Source: Duganella sp. CF517
Lineage (GTDB): Bacteria; Pseudomonadota; Gammaproteobacteria; Burkholderiales; Burkholderiaceae_D
Length of the DNA stretch: 64,000 nucleotides
Assembly: GCF_900110275.1 (NCBI RefSeq)
Contig: NZ_FODC01000005.1
Span: 372,001 to 436,000 of the forward strand
Direction of reading: 5' to 3'
Part shown: in pieces, positions 44,735 through 52,508 of the stretch
How the letters are laid out: each line of letters opens with the position of its first letter
Position numbering within the stretch: the stretch's first letter is position 1
The notes under the pieces: generated by a model
What the model saw: the letters and a program-made list of their open reading frames with translations, nothing else
What the model was told of the DNA's origin: nothing
The model's database searches: none
Made by a program: the position numbers and the translations under genes

Positions 44735-47233
44735 TTACGCTGCGGTGTCGAACTTGGTGCTCAGGTCGACCGAACCGGTCAGCTTGACGACCAGGTCGGT
44801 GTCGCCCAGGGTACCGGCGACTTCGCCTGGAACGATGACGTCTTTGAAGACGTAGGTGTTGCCACCGAACTGGAACGACACGATGCCGTTGTTGCCGGCG
44901 ACGGTCTGGGCGGCCGACGCGGTAGCGGCGGCTTGCAGAGCGTCGTTCAGGTTGGTGACCGACGAAGCCAGGGTCAGTTTCGACACTTGAGCGGCGGCGC
45001 TGCCGTCGATGACCACATTGTTGAACACCAGGGTGTCGACAACCGACACGCCAGCCGTTTTGCTTTCTTGCACAGCGTCGAAGTTGGTGATGGTGTCCAT
45101 CGCCTTGAAGGTCGACGCGACGGTGACCATGTCGTGGCCCGAACCCAGGGTGATGGTTTCTGCGACGGTGGTGTTGCCGGTGTACGTCAGGCCGCCAACG
45201 ACTTTACCGTCCAGATCCAGGCCGCCCAGTTTCGATGCATCGACGGTAGCCAGGGCCACGCCGGCGCTGTTGTTCAGCGTGACGGAGCCGTCGCCAACCA
45301 GGGTGACTGCCTTCAGCGCGGTGTTGTGGGTCGCATCGACGGTCACGGTGGCGGCAGCGACGAACTTCACTGCGTCGTCAGCTGGATCGACGGTGCTGTT
45401 GACATTGACGGTCAGCAGGGTCTGTACGTCGCCATTGATGGTGGTGGCGATGTCGGCAGCGTCCGAAGCGACGTGCACCACGGCGGTGTTGCCGTTGACG
45501 GTGACGGTCTTGCCGGTGGCGGTGATCGAAACATCGACCGCGCCCGAACCGTAGACGGCGGCGATGGCGCCCGAAGCGGCGGTGTAGCCGATGCCCGACA
45601 CGCTGATGTTGCCGGTGGTGGTGACCAGTTCCGACGCGTTGGTGACGGTGGCGCCGTCAGCGGTGAACGACAGGGTGGCGAACTCGGTCAGGAACGAACC
45701 GTCAACCGCGGCAGCGCCGAACTCGGCGACTTCGATGCCGGTGGCCGCGCCGGTCAGCACGGCGTACTGGGCCGCGGTGAAGGTGGTCGAGCCGATGGCC
45801 AGGGTGTCGGTGCCTTCGCCGCCGATCAGCGATGCGCCGACCAGGTCAGCGGTAACGGCAGCGACGAAACGGTCGTCGCCGGCGCCGCCGTCGACGGTCA
45901 CCGAGCCGGTGACGGCCGGGGTGACGCCAACAGCTGCTGCGATACCGGAGACCTTGACGTTGACGACGTCGTCGCCGGCGCCGGTCGACACGGCCAGAGC
46001 GGTGCCGGTGTTGGCGGCCGCGAAGGTTTTGTCGATGGTGACGGTGTCAACGCCGCTGCCGGTCGACAGGGTCGCCAGTTTGGTCAGCGCGGTGGTGTCG
46101 ATGGTCAGGTCGCCACGCGAGCCCGAAGCGTTGACGCTGGTCACGGCGGTCAGGCTCGACACGTCCAGGATGGTCGCGTCGCCGGCCAGGCCGACGGTCA
46201 GCGTAGCGATCTTGGCGTTGGTGTCGGTCAGGGTGACGGTGCCGCCCGACGAGGTGCCGGTCAGGGTTGCCGAGGTCAGCGCCGCACCGGTCAGGGTGAT
46301 CGCGCCGGTGGCGTCGACCAGTTTGACGGCGCCCGAGGTGGCTGCAGCGACGTAGCTCACGGTGTTGGCCAGTGCGCCGGTGCCATCGGTGAAGGTGACG
46401 GTCTGCTTGTTGACGTTGGTCACAGCGGTGTCTTTGCCGTCAACGGAGATTTCGGTCGAACCGGCGAAGAACGCCGAATCGATAGTGGCTGCACTGGCGC
46501 CGGTCAGGCTGATCTTCTCAACGTTTTTGACCGTACCCGCGAAGGTGCCGGCACCAACAGCCGACAGGTTCAGGGTGTCGACGCCGAAGCCGCCGTCGAT
46601 GGTCTCGCCACTGGTCAGGTTGGCGGCGGTGCCGGTGATGGTGTCGTTGAAGTTTTTGCCGACGAACGCGTCGGTAGTACCAACGGTCAGCGCGAATGCT
46701 TCGCCACGGGCGGCGGCGGCGTTCGACTGGACGGTGTCCAGGTTGTTCAGCGCGGTGGTCAGCGAGGCGTTGGTGGTGATGCCAGCCAGCCATGCTTTGG
46801 CGACGGCGTTCGGCGAGGTGCCCGAGTAACCGATGATTTCATCAGGGGTCAGGGTCGAGGTGAACTGGTCGGCGGCGGTGGTCTTGTTGGTCACGGCGAC
46901 CAAGTCGGCGTTCTGGGCGCTGTTGGCGATGGTGTAAGCAACGGTGCCGATGGTCAGTTCGCCCGACGACAGTTTGCCTGCCCAGTATTTCAGGCCGGCT
47001 TCTTCAGCGGCGCGGCCGAACAGGTTGATGTACAGCGCGTTGACGATTTCGAAGTTGCTGACGCCATCGTACAGATCGGTGTATTCCTTGGCGGTAGCGA
47101 ATTGGCTAGCGATAGCCTCGACGCTGCCAGCAGCGTCAGCGCGTGCTTGCCAGAAAGCCAGACCAGCGGTGTCGGCTGGACGGTTGAAGTAAGCGATGTA
47201 CAGTTTTTGGATATCTGCAGCGGAAGTAGCCAT
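44735..47233 (-). CDS. DUF4214/RTX-like secreted surface protein (S-layer or adhesin type)
   Basis: An 832-residue acidic protein rich in T, A, V, G and D, with no cysteine-rich or enzymatic motif and no signal peptide, as expected for a type I substrate. Residues ~1-100 are DUF4214 (IQKLYIAYFNRPADTAGLAFW; NALYINLFGRAAEEAGLKYW), known from bacterial S-layer and RTX proteins. The rest is repetitive beta-structure with RTX-like calcium turns (TIDGGFGVDTL, VDGGAGDDRFV, IGGEGTDTLAI). The C-terminus (LVVKLTGSVDLSTKF then DTAA) looks like a type I secretion signal. Codon use is more uniform and less GC-extreme than neighbours, suggesting high expression. It has its own promoter, Crp-type site and terminator. 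Confidence 0.85.
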   Translation of the reverse strand: MATSAADIQKLYIAYFNRPADTAGLAFWQARADAAGSVEAIASQFATAKEYTDLYDGVSNFEIVNALYINLFGRAAEEAGLKYWAGKLSSGELTIGTVAYTIANSAQNADLVAVTNKTTAADQFTSTLTPDEIIGYSGTSPNAVAKAWLAGITTNASLTTALNNLDTVQSNAAAARGEAFALTVGTTDAFVGKNFNDTITGTAANLTSGETIDGGFGVDTLNLSAVGAGTFAGTVKNVEKISLTGASAATIDSAFFAGSTEISVDGKDTAVTNVNKQTVTFTDGTGALANTVSYVAAATSGAVKLVDATGAITLTGAALTSATLTGTSSGGTVTLTDTNAKIATLTVGLAGDATILDVSSLTAVTSVNASGSRGDLTIDTTALTKLATLSTGSGVDTVTIDKTFAAANTGTALAVSTGAGDDVVNVKVSGIAAAVGVTPAVTGSVTVDGGAGDDRFVAAVTADLVGASLIGGEGTDTLAIGSTTFTAAQYAVLTGAATGIEVAEFGAAAVDGSFLTEFATLSFTADGATVTNASELVTTTGNISVSGIGYTAASGAIAAVYGSGAVDVSITATGKTVTVNGNTAVVHVASDAADIATTINGDVQTLLTVNVNSTVDPADDAVKFVAAATVTVDATHNTALKAVTLVGDGSVTLNNSAGVALATVDASKLGGLDLDGKVVGGLTYTGNTTVAETITLGSGHDMVTVASTFKAMDTITNFDAVQESKTAGVSVVDTLVFNNVVIDGSAAAQVSKLTLASSVTNLNDALQAAATASAAQTVAGNNGIVSFQFGGNTYVFKDVIVPGEVAGTLGDTDLVVKLTGSVDLSTKFDTAA

Positions 47234-47334
47234 TTAGTAACTCCTGGGAAATGCATTAATAAGAATGAATCTGCGGTGCCTTGTTGCCCGCAGTACTACG
47301 GCAGCCATAATGGCAGAAGAGCAGCGGTGATTTA

Positions 47335-47350
47335 TGTGACGGACATCACA
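47335..47350. promoter_or_regulatory. perfect Crp-type site before the S-layer-like gene
   Basis: TGTGA-CGGACA-TCACA, all defined bases matching. Its centre is about 33 bases from the centre of the candidate -10 (47312-47307), the geometry of a class II Crp-activated promoter (site near -41). It shares the 9-mer ATGTGACGG with the site before the FecR gene. Confidence 0.65.
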
Positions 47351-47462
47351 AGAAACCATAAAAACCACTCAATCAGCCTAAATAACATCGCCGGCGCTTT
47401 ATTTTTAATCAAAAGGCGCGCCGGATTATGAGATAAGGCGGGCCGGAAATCAATAGCAGGGC

Positions 47463-47482
47463 TCGCCGCCCTATGGCGGCGA
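47463..47482. repeat. perfect inverted repeat, 8-bp arms
   Basis: TCGCCGCC-CTAT-GGCGGCGA. A stable stem with a four-base loop and no T-run after it; directly abuts the next inverted repeat. Confidence 0.8.
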
Positions 47483-47517
47483 TGTGTTTATAACACCGCC
47501 GTTAGCAGATAAACACA
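47483..47517. repeat. perfect inverted repeat, 9-bp arms
   Basis: TGTGTTTAT (47483-47491) and ATAAACACA (47509-47517) around a 17-base spacer; a smaller dyad GTGTT-TAT-AACAC (47484-47496) is nested in it, so two alternative structures or overlapping operators are possible. Confidence 0.75.
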
Positions 47518-47542
47518 TAAACAAATGCGATTTAAAACCGGG

Positions 47543-47561
47543 CGCTATTATATTAATAGCG
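47543..47561. repeat. perfect inverted repeat, 8-bp arms
   Basis: CGCTATTA-TAT-TAATAGCG, an almost fully palindromic 19-mer in the unexplained part of the intergenic region. It could be an operator or a small hairpin. Confidence 0.8.
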
Positions 47562-47592
47562 TGAGAATTGGAGAGAATCGGAGGGGCGGGAG

Positions 47593-47625
47593 AAAAGCCG
47601 GTCGTGATAAAAACACACGACCGGC
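47593..47625 (-). terminator. rho-independent terminator of the FecR-domain gene
   Basis: On the leftward strand GCCGGTCGTG pairs perfectly with CACGACCGGC (arms 47616-47625 and 47597-47606, nine-base loop) and is followed by TTTT. It starts 11 bases after the stop at 47636. Confidence 0.85.
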
Positions 47626-47635
47626 CAGGGGATGT

Positions 47636-49033
47636 TTATTTGGTCCAGTAGGTCACGCCGTTGACGCTGCGGGCGGCGTCGAGGCGCGAGTAAAACAGAT
47701 AGGCGGCGTCGTTCTGGCTGCCCAGCGTGCCGTTGACGCTCATGTTAGTGTTGCCATAATTGACCGCCGACCCGCCCAGCTGGCCGTTGCGCGCCACCGA
47801 GCCGACCGCCTTGAGGTTGAAGCGCTCCTGGCCGGTGAGCAAGTCGAACGAGGTGGCGAAGCTGGCGGTGGAAAAATCGACCAGCAACTTGCCGTTCTCC
47901 ATCGTCGCCGCCGAGATGACGCCGGTGGCGTCGTGCAGCACCGCCGCCTCGCCCTGGCGCAGTGCGAACCCCGCGCTGCCCTGCACCGGCGTCTGCCAGT
48001 CGGCGCCCTTGGTGCGGTAGATCGAATAATACTTATTGGTGGCCACGCGCTGGGCGCCGGCCGCCGTCATCACGTCGGCGTCGACGTTGACGCCGTTGCC
48101 GGCGACGGCCGCCCAGCGGCCCCAGACGATCTTACTGTCGGGCAAAGGCGGCACCTCGGGCTTGGGGGCGGTCACCTCGACCGTCACCGGCGGCAGCGGG
48201 TCCGACGGCAAGGTCGGCGGCGACTGCGGCTCGGACGGCGCCACGTTGGCCCGCGCCACCTGATGCAGCAGGCTGTCGGCCTTGAGCGGATCGAGGCTGG
48301 CGTCGGCGGCGTTGGCGGCCGGCGTCGCCCCGCCGCCCTTGGCGACGGGCTCGTCGGCGCGCGGCGGCGCCACCACGTTCGGCGCGACCGATCCGGCGCT
48401 CATCAGTTTTGGCTCGGCCTGGCCGCGCCGCACCTGCAGCATCTGCCCCATCTGCCCGGCGGCCAGCTCGCGGCTGGCGGCGTGCTCGCACGGCCCGGCG
48501 CCGCCCGGCGAACAGGTGCCGCCGAACCCGCTGACGACGATCGCCCCGTCCAACACCGTCACATTCGACGTCTGCTGGTCGGTAAACACGGTGAAGTCGG
48601 TGCCGCGCACGCCGATCGCGGCGACCGGGGTGTTGAAACGGAAATTCTGGCGCGCGGCCTTGACGCCTTTGCCCGAGACGCTGCGCGCCACGCCCGACAG
48701 CAGCTCGAGCTTGACGCGGGTGTTGGCCGGATTGTTGCCGTCGATATGGTAGGCGTCGATGCGCGCGCGGCTGGCCGGACGCAGGATCAGCAGGCCGTCG
48801 TCGACGGTCTTCAGATAGATATAGCCGTCCTTGCCGGTCGACAGTTCGTCGCCCTCGCGCACCGCCTCGCCCAGCGTGGCGGCCTTGGCGCCGGCACGGG
48901 CCTCGCCGCTGACGAACACGATGCGGCCGGCCTCGCCGGCGGCGGCCGCGCCGGCGCCGACGGCCAGCACCGCCGCCAGCGCGCAGTGCGCCAGGCGCCG
49001 GACCGGAATGGACAAACAATTATGAACCAACAT
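47636..49033 (-). CDS. FecR-domain periplasmic protein with C-terminal barrel-like domain
   Basis: A 465-residue protein; ATG 49033 follows AAAAAAGGAGTCC. A signal peptide covers about residues 1-32. A FecR domain follows (LSTGKDGYIYLKTVDDGLLILRP; FNTPVAAIGVRGTDFTVFT), without an anti-sigma membrane helix, the form often found next to CHASE2 cyclases. A proline-rich linker (~210-300) leads to a C-terminal ~160-residue beta-rich domain (SKIVWGRWAAVAG ... VDFSTASFATSFDLLT) reminiscent of transferrin-binding/Slam-dependent lipoprotein barrels, but without a lipobox. It diverges from the cyclase gene; a Crp-type site lies 50 bases upstream. Confidence 0.82.
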   Translation of the reverse strand: MLVHNCLSIPVRRLAHCALAAVLAVGAGAAAAGEAGRIVFVSGEARAGAKAATLGEAVREGDELSTGKDGYIYLKTVDDGLLILRPASRARIDAYHIDGNNPANTRVKLELLSGVARSVSGKGVKAARQNFRFNTPVAAIGVRGTDFTVFTDQQTSNVTVLDGAIVVSGFGGTCSPGGAGPCEHAASRELAAGQMGQMLQVRRGQAEPKLMSAGSVAPNVVAPPRADEPVAKGGGATPAANAADASLDPLKADSLLHQVARANVAPSEPQSPPTLPSDPLPPVTVEVTAPKPEVPPLPDSKIVWGRWAAVAGNGVNVDADVMTAAGAQRVATNKYYSIYRTKGADWQTPVQGSAGFALRQGEAAVLHDATGVISAATMENGKLLVDFSTASFATSFDLLTGQERFNLKAVGSVARNGQLGGSAVNYGNTNMSVNGTLGSQNDAAYLFYSRLDAARSVNGVTYWTK

Positions 49034-49339
49034 GATAGGGACTCCTTTTTTGTATCATCGGCCGACGCGCCCGTGTTGTCGGTGACGACCGTCACATCAT
49101 TACTCAAGGGCATCCCCGCAGCGACCCCGACCCGGCGCGGCGCGCGCGGCGCGGTGCCCCGGCGCGACCACTATACGGCGGCGGCCGCCGCAACTCCACA
49201 TTTGTTACTTTTGCTCACCATCTAGCGTCCCCCGTGGTTCGACATAGCTTCAAAGCAATACTGTTAACCCGCGTTACCGCATCGGCGTTATACTTGCAGC
49301 GATCCACACAGGGCGCGGCCGCGCCAACCCGACCGACTC
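49034..49339. promoter_or_regulatory. divergent region FecR gene / CHASE2 cyclase gene
   Basis: About 306 bases without a gene. A Crp-like palindrome is at 49081-49096, near the FecR gene start. For the rightward cyclase gene TATACT (49289-49294) is a candidate -10 about 50 bases before its ATG; no good -35 is seen. Confidence 0.45.
49081..49096. promoter_or_regulatory. Crp-type site before the FecR gene
   Basis: GGTGA-CGACCG-TCACA: nine of ten defined bases match TGTGA-N6-TCACA. Its centre is about 55 bases from the FecR start codon. On the FecR strand it reads ATGTGACGG at its left edge, identical to nine bases of the site at 47335. Confidence 0.5.
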
Positions 49340-51223
49340 ATGACACTTTCGTCCCCGCTCCGTTCGCCCCCACCGAGAACCCGCACCACCCGCACGCCGA
49401 TCCTGTTGATCGCCGCCGCGGCCGTCGCGCTCGGCGCATGGGGACAGTGGGGCGCGGGCGCGCCCGGCGACGAGTGGCTGCGCGACCGCCTGCTGCGCCT
49501 GCGCGCCGACGCCGCGCCCGACACCCGGCTGGCGCTGATCGACATCGACGAGGCGAGCCTGGCGGCGCTGGGCCCGTGGCCGTGGCCGCGCGCGCGCATC
49601 GCCGACCTGGCCGAACTGTTGCTGGCCGACTACGGCGCGCGCGCCGTCGCGCTCGACCTGGTGTTCCCGGAGCCGGCCGACGGCGCCGGCGACGCCCGGC
49701 TGGCCATGCTGGCGCGCCACGGTCCGCTGGTGCTGGCGCAGGCCTTCGACTTCCACGGCGCGCTGCCGCTGCGGGTCGGCCAGCCGACCGCCGGCGTGGC
49801 CGGCGCGCCCGGCGGCGCCGTCGTCGCCAGCGGCGTGGTGGCCAACCATGCCGGCCTGGCGCCGGCCACGCGCACCGGCAACATCGGCTTCATTCCCGAC
49901 GCCGACGGCATGCTGCGGCGCCTGCCGATGCAAACCTGGTACGAACAGCGCCGCTACCCGACCTTGTCGCTGGCGCTGCTGCAGGCCGGCGACGCCGCGC
50001 CGGCGATGCCGGCCGGCGGACCGCGCGGCGCCATCGGCGGCGCCGGCGACGGCCTGCTGCGCATCCCCTACCGCCGCGCGTGGGACGCCTATACGGTGAT
50101 CCCGGCCAGCGCCATCCTGGCGCGCGAGGTCGCGCCGGAGCTGCTGGCCGGCAAGCTGGTGCTGGTCGGCTCGTCGTCGCTGGGCCTGTCCGACCGCGTC
50201 GCCACCCCGCTGAGCGCCTCGACCAGCGGCCTGCTGGTGCACGCGGCCGCCCTCAGCGCCCTGCTCGACGCCCGCGCCGGCGCCGCCCCCGCGCCGCTGC
50301 CGGGCGCCGCCATCGCGCTGCTGTTCACGGCCGCCGTGGCGCTGCTGTCGGCCTACACGCTGGCGCGCCGCTCGGCGCTGGCCAACATCGGCCTGCTGGG
50401 CGCGGCCAGCCTGGCCTGGCTGGCGCTGGCCGCGCTGCTGCTGCCCCACGACGGCGGCGTCAACAGCGCAGGCCCGTTGCTGGCCAATTTCTTCCTGCTG
50501 GCCGCCGGCGTGCCGTTCGCCTGGCAAATGACGCAGCGCCAGTCGCGCCGCCTGCTCGGCACGCTGCGCCAGTACGTGGCCGACGCCGTGGTCGACGAGC
50601 TGCTGCGCAGCAACCTGGCCGATCCGCTGGCGCCGACGCGCTGCGAGGTGACCACGCTGATCGCCGACATGCAGGGCTACACCGGCCACGTCGCCGCGCT
50701 GCCGGTCGAACAGGCGGCGCAGCTGACGCGCGATTTCCTCGATTGCCTGACGCGCCCGGTGCTCGAGCAGCACGGCACGCTCGACAAATACACCGGCGAC
50801 GGCCTGGTCGCGTTCTGGGGCGCGCCGCTGCCGGTGGCCGACCACGCCGACCAGGCGCTGGCGGCCGCGCGCGGCATCGCCGCCGCCATGGCCGGCTTCA
50901 ACGCCGCGCGCGCGGCGCGCGGCCAGGCGCCGCTGCGGGTGCGCATCGGCATCGAGAGCGGGGTCGCCATGGCCGGCGACTTCGGCTCGAGCGCGCGCAG
51001 CATCTACACGGCCGTCGGCGACAGCGTCAACGTCGCCTCGCGGCTCGAGACGCTGGCGCGCGAGCTGCCGCACGACATCGTGATCGGCCCCGGCACGGCC
51101 GCGCTGGCGCGGCGCCACACGTTGCTGCCGATCGGTCAGACCACGTTGCGCGGCAAGCAAGCGTTCACCGCGCTCTATACGCTGGCGCCGGCCGAGCACG
51201 GCGGCGCCGGGGGCCGGGCTTGA
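49340..51223 (+). CDS. CHASE2-domain class III adenylate cyclase
   Basis: A 627-residue membrane enzyme. One N-terminal helix, an extracytoplasmic CHASE2 sensor domain (DEWLRDRLLRLRADAAPDTR, LALIDIDEASLAALGPWPWP; about 40-320) and two or three helices precede the cyclase catalytic domain (about 425-620). Catalytic features are intact: metal aspartates in LIADMQGYTG and DKYTGDGLVAFWG (the lysine there selects adenine), and the transition-state text VGDSVNVASRLE, whose aspartate also fits ATP specificity. It should make cAMP in response to an envelope signal. The Slam-like gene overlaps its stop; the Crp-type gene follows. Confidence 0.9.
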   Translation: MTLSSPLRSPPPRTRTTRTPILLIAAAAVALGAWGQWGAGAPGDEWLRDRLLRLRADAAPDTRLALIDIDEASLAALGPWPWPRARIADLAELLLADYGARAVALDLVFPEPADGAGDARLAMLARHGPLVLAQAFDFHGALPLRVGQPTAGVAGAPGGAVVASGVVANHAGLAPATRTGNIGFIPDADGMLRRLPMQTWYEQRRYPTLSLALLQAGDAAPAMPAGGPRGAIGGAGDGLLRIPYRRAWDAYTVIPASAILAREVAPELLAGKLVLVGSSSLGLSDRVATPLSASTSGLLVHAAALSALLDARAGAAPAPLPGAAIALLFTAAVALLSAYTLARRSALANIGLLGAASLAWLALAALLLPHDGGVNSAGPLLANFFLLAAGVPFAWQMTQRQSRRLLGTLRQYVADAVVDELLRSNLADPLAPTRCEVTTLIADMQGYTGHVAALPVEQAAQLTRDFLDCLTRPVLEQHGTLDKYTGDGLVAFWGAPLPVADHADQALAAARGIAAAMAGFNAARAARGQAPLRVRIGIESGVAMAGDFGSSARSIYTAVGDSVNVASRLETLARELPHDIVIGPGTAALARRHTLLPIGQTTLRGKQAFTALYTLAPAEHGGAGGRA

Positions 51224-52476
51224 GCCGCCGGCGTCCGCGCCGCGCCGCGCCGTGGCTGGCGGCGCTGCTGGGCGTGCTGGCCGGCGGCGCCGGCGCGGCC
51301 GCGCCGGCCGACGACGCGGGCGCGCCGGCGGCGATCAGCGCGGCGCCCGACCTCTACATGGACGCCATGCGGGCGCTGTCCGAGGGCCGCCAGGACGACG
51401 CGGCGGCGATCCTCGAGCGCATGCACAACCTGGGGCCGCGCCACGCCGGCGAATGGCTGGACCTGGCGCTGATCCATTGCGCGCTGGGCAACGCCGCGCG
51501 CGCCGAGGCGCTGTTCACCGACATCGAATCGCGCTTCGCGCCCCCGGCCGGCATCCGCAACATCATCGCCAACCAGCGCAAGCTCGGCTGCCTGGGCTGG
51601 CAGGCCAACCGCCAGTGGACGCTGGGGCTGGCGCGCGGCAGCGACAGCAACGCCAACCAGGGCGCCACCAACGGCAACTTCATCATCGACGGCGCGCCGG
51701 CCGAGCTGCTGGCCGAGTTCCGCCCCCGCCCCGACCAGTTCAGCACCGTCACGCTCGACTACTTCCGCGAACTGAACCGCGACGGCGACATCGGCTGGTT
51801 CCAGGCCGGCGCGCGCCGCTACGACCAGTTATCCCAGTACAACACGACGTCGCTGTTCGCCGGCGCCGAGCATCCGTGGCGCGCCGGCGCCTGGGAGTGG
51901 CGCGCCAGCGCCATGGCCGGCGTGGTCACGCTCAACGGCCGCCTGTACCAGCAGCAGGGCCAGCTGCAACTGCGGGCCACGCCGCCGCTGGCGCTGCCCG
52001 CGCCGTTCAAGCTGCAGGTGAGCGCGGCCGTCACGCGCCTGAACTACAAGACGCTGAGCAACTTCGGCGCCACCACGTTCGAGCTGCGCACGCTGCTCGA
52101 CTACCGCAAGGACACCGTGCGCCTGCAGGCGAGCGCCGGCCTGCTCGACGACCGCGGCAACGGCGCGCGCCCCGGCGGCGACCGCCACGGCTGGAGCGCC
52201 CGGCTGTACGGCCGGCGCGCGCTGCTCGGCCCGCTGCAGGGCGAGCTGGACCTGAGCTACCTGCACTGGCAGGGCGAGGCGATCTATTCGGCGCGCTACA
52301 TCGAGACGCTGCGGCGCCAGCGCACCGGCGCGCTGCGCGCGGCGCTGATCTACCCGCTCGGCGCCGCCCACAGCGTCCAGCTCGAGTGGCGCCAGATCGA
52401 CAACCGCGAGAACATCTCGATCTTCCAGTACCGCAGCAGGCAACTGCAGCTGAGCTGGCTGTGGAACGCGCCGTGA
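51220..52476 (+). CDS. TPR + beta-barrel outer-membrane protein (Slam/DUF560-like)
   Basis: A 418-residue protein starting at TTG 51220, which overlaps the cyclase stop (TTGA); no ATG gives a signal peptide. The signal sequence is APWLAALLGVLAGGAGAAA. A short TPR-like helical domain (~45-130, LYMDAMRALSEGRQDDAAAILERM) precedes a barrel of about 280 residues with alternating beta strands ending in QLQLSWLWNAP (terminal aromatic, typical of outer-membrane barrels). This matches surface lipoprotein assembly modifier proteins, which help export surface lipoproteins. Co-translation with a cyclase is unusual. The substrate is not obvious; the FecR protein's C-terminal domain is one candidate. Confidence 0.75.
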   Translation: MSRRRPRRAAPWLAALLGVLAGGAGAAAPADDAGAPAAISAAPDLYMDAMRALSEGRQDDAAAILERMHNLGPRHAGEWLDLALIHCALGNAARAEALFTDIESRFAPPAGIRNIIANQRKLGCLGWQANRQWTLGLARGSDSNANQGATNGNFIIDGAPAELLAEFRPRPDQFSTVTLDYFRELNRDGDIGWFQAGARRYDQLSQYNTTSLFAGAEHPWRAGAWEWRASAMAGVVTLNGRLYQQQGQLQLRATPPLALPAPFKLQVSAAVTRLNYKTLSNFGATTFELRTLLDYRKDTVRLQASAGLLDDRGNGARPGGDRHGWSARLYGRRALLGPLQGELDLSYLHWQGEAIYSARYIETLRRQRTGALRAALIYPLGAAHSVQLEWRQIDNRENISIFQYRSRQLQLSWLWNAP

Positions 52477-52508
52477 CCGGCCCGGCCCCGCTCTTGTAAA
52501 ATAGCGCC

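Larger units (their letters stand above)
47234..47635. promoter_or_regulatory. AT-rich, hairpin-dense leader region of the S-layer-like gene
   Basis: About 400 bases without a gene. Besides the Crp-type site it holds several inverted repeats (47391-47424, 47463-47482, 47483-47517, 47543-47561) and the terminator of the FecR gene. The leftward promoter probably uses CATTAT (47312-47307) as -10, giving a leader of roughly 65 bases with AGGAG before the ATG at 47233. The part beyond the Crp site (47351-47590) is unexplained. Confidence 0.5.

Noticed and set aside
44690-44750. Short stretches resembling pUC/M13 lacZ-alpha linker (CCATGATTACG, CCAAGCTTGG) near the S-layer-like stop
   Set aside because: Only 10-12 base matches, in a different order from the vector, and part of them is the natural 3' end of the gene. 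Probably chance; worth a vector screen only if assembly quality is in doubt.
44933-47431. 832-residue plus-strand frame opposite the S-layer-like gene
   Set aside because: Gly/Val/Asp-rich antisense shadow of a repetitive Thr/Ala/Val-rich gene; no motif, and it runs over the promoter and Crp-type site.
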